Source: Chitinophagaceae bacterium (lineage in GTDB: Bacteria; Bacteroidota; Bacteroidia; Chitinophagales; Chitinophagaceae). Taken from it: a stretch of 7,470 bases of DNA. This document shows, one piece after another, positions 5,440 through 7,470 of the stretch (position 1 is its first letter; each line of letters starts with the position of its first letter). The stretch lies in assembly GCA_016786525.1 (NCBI GenBank), contig JAEUVW010000132.1:1-7470 (forward strand), given 5' to 3'. The translations under genes and the position numbers were made by a program. The notes beneath the pieces were generated by a model that was given only the letters and a program-made list of their open reading frames with translations, made no database searches and had not been told where the DNA came from.

Positions 5440-5940
5440 TCAGTATAGCGATTTTATCATTTCATAATCGTTCATGAAAAAGCCGTTCCCGATGTCGATA
5501 TCGTCTGCTGCACGGATGGCATAGCCGCATTTCCTGTAAAAACCGATGGCTTTGTTTTCGCGGTTCACGTTCAGCAATACCTGCCCCTGCCCGGCTTCCC
5601 CCGCCGCCTGCTCTACCCTGTCCAGCAGGGCTTTACCCACCCCTTTCACCTGCAATTCCGGCAATACATAGAGTTTGTGCAGTTTGGTGACGCCCTCCGC
5701 CCTATGCTGGCAGGACGCGAAGCCCAAAGCCTGTGTTCCTGCGTACGCGATGAAAAAGATATCACCGCGTTCCCGCATCTGCTTCCGCAGTGCGGCGGCA
5801 TCGTACATCATATGAAACATATACGACACCTGTTCGGCGCTGATAAAAGGCAGGTAAGTGGGGTAAAAGGACTGCTCCCCCAATTCGTTGATGAGTGGGA
5901 TATCCTGTTCTGTGGCAGTCCTGATCGTTATCGGCTCCAT
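5440..5940 (-). CDS. GNAT family N-acetyltransferase
   Basis: A 166-residue single-domain GNAT enzyme, predicted to transfer an acetyl group from acetyl-CoA to an amine on an unidentified small molecule or protein in the cytoplasm. It has the expected order: N-terminal strand ITIRTATEQDIPLI (4-17), central strands around 61-77, motif A KLYVLPELQVKGVGKALL (89-106) whose QVKGVG (97-102) is the acetyl-CoA pyrophosphate loop, and the motif B region NRENKAIGFYRKCGY (126-140). The YPTYLPF region near the N terminus recalls PaiA-like polyamine acetyltransferases, but this is too weak to name a substrate. The start ATG is 1 nt after the stop of the phosphoribosyltransferase gene, so the two are almost certainly translated from one message. 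Confidence 0.88.
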   Translation of the reverse strand: MEPITIRTATEQDIPLINELGEQSFYPTYLPFISAEQVSYMFHMMYDAAALRKQMRERGDIFFIAYAGTQALGFASCQHRAEGVTKLHKLYVLPELQVKGVGKALLDRVEQAAGEAGQGQVLLNVNRENKAIGFYRKCGYAIRAADDIDIGNGFFMNDYEMIKSLY

Positions 5941-5941
5941 G

Positions 5942-6442
5942 TTAATCGAGGTATACGCCGGTAAGGCTGGTTCCGTCGCTCTCTACAGTAATATTTTCCT
6001 GCAGGGTCGTAGACAGGCTGTGCCCTACGATATCCGGGTTCACCGGGTAGGACTTATGCTTACGGTCCACCAGCACGGCCATATTGATCTGCGAAGGAAA
6101 ATAAGCCAGTACGGGCCGCAGGGCGTACAACAGCACTTTGCCGGAATTGGCCACATCGTCCACCAGCAGTACGGATTTGCCGTCCAGGTTTTCGCTGATC
6201 TGCGGCAGGTTGCGCAGGGGGGTGCCTTTATCGAAGGCCAGGCTGATCAGTTGTACCTTTACGGGACTGATGGCCTCCACTTGCTGCGCCAGCAACTGCG
6301 CCAGCACAAAGCCGTTGTCGGCAATACCGATCATGATCAGTTCGCTGCGGCCGGCATTTTTTTCCCAGACCTGGTAAGCCATACGTTGTATTTTGAGCCG
6401 GATCTGTTCGGGGCTGAGGATGAGGGTACGTGATTGTGTCAT
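5942..6442 (-). CDS. PyrR-like phosphoribosyltransferase
   Basis: A 166-residue type I phosphoribosyltransferase. The PRPP-binding motif VLLVDDVANSGK (91-102) is intact, the acidic pair D95-D96 and the following loop binding PRPP. AVLVDRKHKSYPVNPDIVG (122-140) closely parallels the PyrR segment with DR.H....P..PD.VG, and MIGIADNGFVLAQLL (37-51) occupies the place of the PyrR GI..GG..LA strand. PyrR proteins are uracil phosphoribosyltransferases and, in some bacteria, attenuators of pyrimidine operons. Here no pyr genes and no PyrR-binding leader are visible, so I do not assign pyrR; a generic purine or uracil salvage role is possible. In the first loop ADNG replaces the usual RRG-type motif. 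It begins 6 nt after the permease stop codon and ends 1 nt before the GNAT start. Confidence 0.8.
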   Translation of the reverse strand: MTQSRTLILSPEQIRLKIQRMAYQVWEKNAGRSELIMIGIADNGFVLAQLLAQQVEAISPVKVQLISLAFDKGTPLRNLPQISENLDGKSVLLVDDVANSGKVLLYALRPVLAYFPSQINMAVLVDRKHKSYPVNPDIVGHSLSTTLQENITVESDGTSLTGVYLD

Positions 6443-6448
6443 ATTGAA

Positions 6449-7470
6449 TTAAAGGGAGCGTATTGCCACTACAGGGTCCAGCTTTGACGCTTTATATGCC
6501 GGGATAAAACCGGCAATGACCCCTACAAAGGCCGAGGTAAAAATACCGATTAATATATTCTGAAGCGACAGGGACAGCTTCATGTCGCCGCTGGAACTGA
6601 CGATGAGCGCAATGATCCAGACCATCAGGATACCGATCAGGCCGCCGATGATACACAGGGACACCGCTTCAATAAGGAATTCAATGAGAATGTAGATAGA
6701 ACGTGCGCCAATGGCTTTTTTGAGGCCGATGTAGCGGGTGCGTTCCTTGACCGTTACAAACATAATGTTGGCGATGCCGAAGGCCCCGACAATGAGCGAA
6801 ATACCGCCGATCACCGCACCCACCGCATTGATCATCCCGAACATGATGTCCATGCGCTGCGTGATCTGGCTCAGCTTATTGACGGCAAAGTCGTTGGCCT
6901 GCCCGGGGCGCAATTTCCGCACGGCCCGCAGGGCGCCTTCCACTTCAAACTGCATTTCGCTGACCACGGCACCGGGCTTGGCTTTCACCATCAGCACCGG
7001 GTCATAGTTCAGGGATTTGACATCAATGACCGAACCCACAGAGTGAAAGGAAACGATGAGGCCGTTATCGAAGTTGAAGCCTGCGGCATTCTGCCCCACT
7101 TTCTTTAATCGCCCGATGATCAGGTAGTTTTTACCCAGGAAGGAAACACTCCTGCCGATGGGGTTCACGCTGCCGCCGAACAGGCTTTCATACAGTTCGT
7201 TGCCGATGACGGCCGAAGGCACGCCTCCGTCTACCTCGGCGGTATTGAGGTAGCGGCCGTCTTCCACTTCTATATTCTGCAGTTTTTCGAAGTCGCGGGT
7301 AACGGCAAAAGCAGTGAAACCACTGACGTCGTTATCATTGTACCGTACCGAACGGCCGTTCAGGGTCAGCAGCAAGGTGGCGGTGCCCACTTCCTGCACA
7401 TTGTTCTGTACGGCCTTCAGTTCATTGATCGACATCGAGGGGCGGCGCCAGTATTCCCACCATTTATACT
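6449..7470 (-). CDS. MacB/FtsX-type ABC transporter permease, 5' end outside window
   Basis: The frame stays open to the right edge: before the internal Met at 7435 the codons read YKWWEYWRRPS, so the gene continues beyond 7470 and the true start and first membrane helix are missing. Counting from the internal Met, residues 1-190 form the MacB-like periplasmic core (for example GRYLNTAEVDGG, 60-71, and NPIGRSV, 91-97). Residues 199-321 form the FtsX domain with three membrane helices at about 202-227, 250-278 and 294-314, the cytoplasmic loop VKERTRYIGLKKAIGA (229-244) that contacts the ATPase, and a C-terminal ASKLDPVVAIRSL. Such permeases act with a LolD/MacB-like ATPase in lipoprotein trafficking, peptide or antibiotic efflux, or cell-envelope signalling; substrate is unknown. 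No ATPase gene is seen. It is first in a likely operon with the downstream phosphoribosyltransferase and GNAT genes. Confidence 0.88.
   Translation of the reverse strand, partial: YKWWEYWRRPSMSINELKAVQNNVQEVGTATLLLTLNGRSVRYNDNDVSGFTAFAVTRDFEKLQNIEVEDGRYLNTAEVDGGVPSAVIGNELYESLFGGSVNPIGRSVSFLGKNYLIIGRLKKVGQNAAGFNFDNGLIVSFHSVGSVIDVKSLNYDPVLMVKAKPGAVVSEMQFEVEGALRAVRKLRPGQANDFAVNKLSQITQRMDIMFGMINAVGAVIGGISLIVGAFGIANIMFVTVKERTRYIGLKKAIGARSIYILIEFLIEAVSLCIIGGLIGILMVWIIALIVSSSGDMKLSLSLQNILIGIFTSAFVGVIAGFIPAYKASKLDPVVAIRSL

Noticed and set aside
5888..6433. Plus-strand open frame opposite the phosphoribosyltransferase
   Set aside because: The opposite strand encodes a complete enzyme with a PRPP motif; this frame is low-information His/Gln-rich sequence.
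6449..7435. Permease as a complete gene starting at the Met at 7435
   Set aside because: The frame continues upstream to the window edge with WWEYWRRPS, and a MacB-type permease needs an N-terminal membrane helix that is missing here.

Overview
The window looks like an ordinary chromosomal stretch from a member of the Bacteroidota, possibly Chitinophagaceae. Evidence: start codons lack Shine-Dalgarno sequences; one promoter fits the Bacteroidota TTTG-19 bp-TAnnTTTG consensus exactly; families typical of the phylum are present (DUF6580, 2TM, the MacB-type permease); and intergenic DNA carries short dispersed repeats of a kind familiar from Bacteroidota genomes. The genus cannot be fixed from sequence alone. 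No rRNA, tRNA, CRISPR array, transposase or phage gene was seen.

Layout, left to right. Bases 1-1047, plus strand: the last 51 codons of a ZIP-family metal transporter, then a secreted TraB/GumN-family protein 10 nt later. Bases 1052-1972, minus strand: a DUF2279 exported protein convergent with the TraB gene, with only 4 nt between the two stop codons. Bases 2000-2372: a gene-free island packed with short repeats and a perfect 33-nt palindrome. Bases 2373-3119, minus: a PhaB-type acetoacetyl-CoA reductase with its own candidate promoter. Bases 3211-4170, minus: a neat complete transcription unit of consensus promoter, DUF6580 membrane protein, small 2TM protein and strong intrinsic terminator. 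Bases 4171-4394: a second intergenic region with a GC-rich palindrome and an inverted copy of a repeat from the first island. Bases 4395-5375, minus: ftsY, the signal-recognition-particle receptor GTPase. Bases 5440-7470, minus: a tightly packed run of a MacB/FtsX-type ABC permease (5' end cut by the window edge), a PyrR-like phosphoribosyltransferase and a GNAT acetyltransferase, with gaps of 6 and 1 nt.

The genes do not form one pathway. Real co-transcription is likely for ZIP-traB, for DUF6580-2TM and for permease-phosphoribosyltransferase-GNAT. I found no convincing new defence, mobile or biosynthetic system. The most notable signals are the structured repeats in the two intergenic regions, the uncharacterised DUF6580-2TM bicistron, and the unusual permease-PyrR-like-GNAT grouping next to ftsY.
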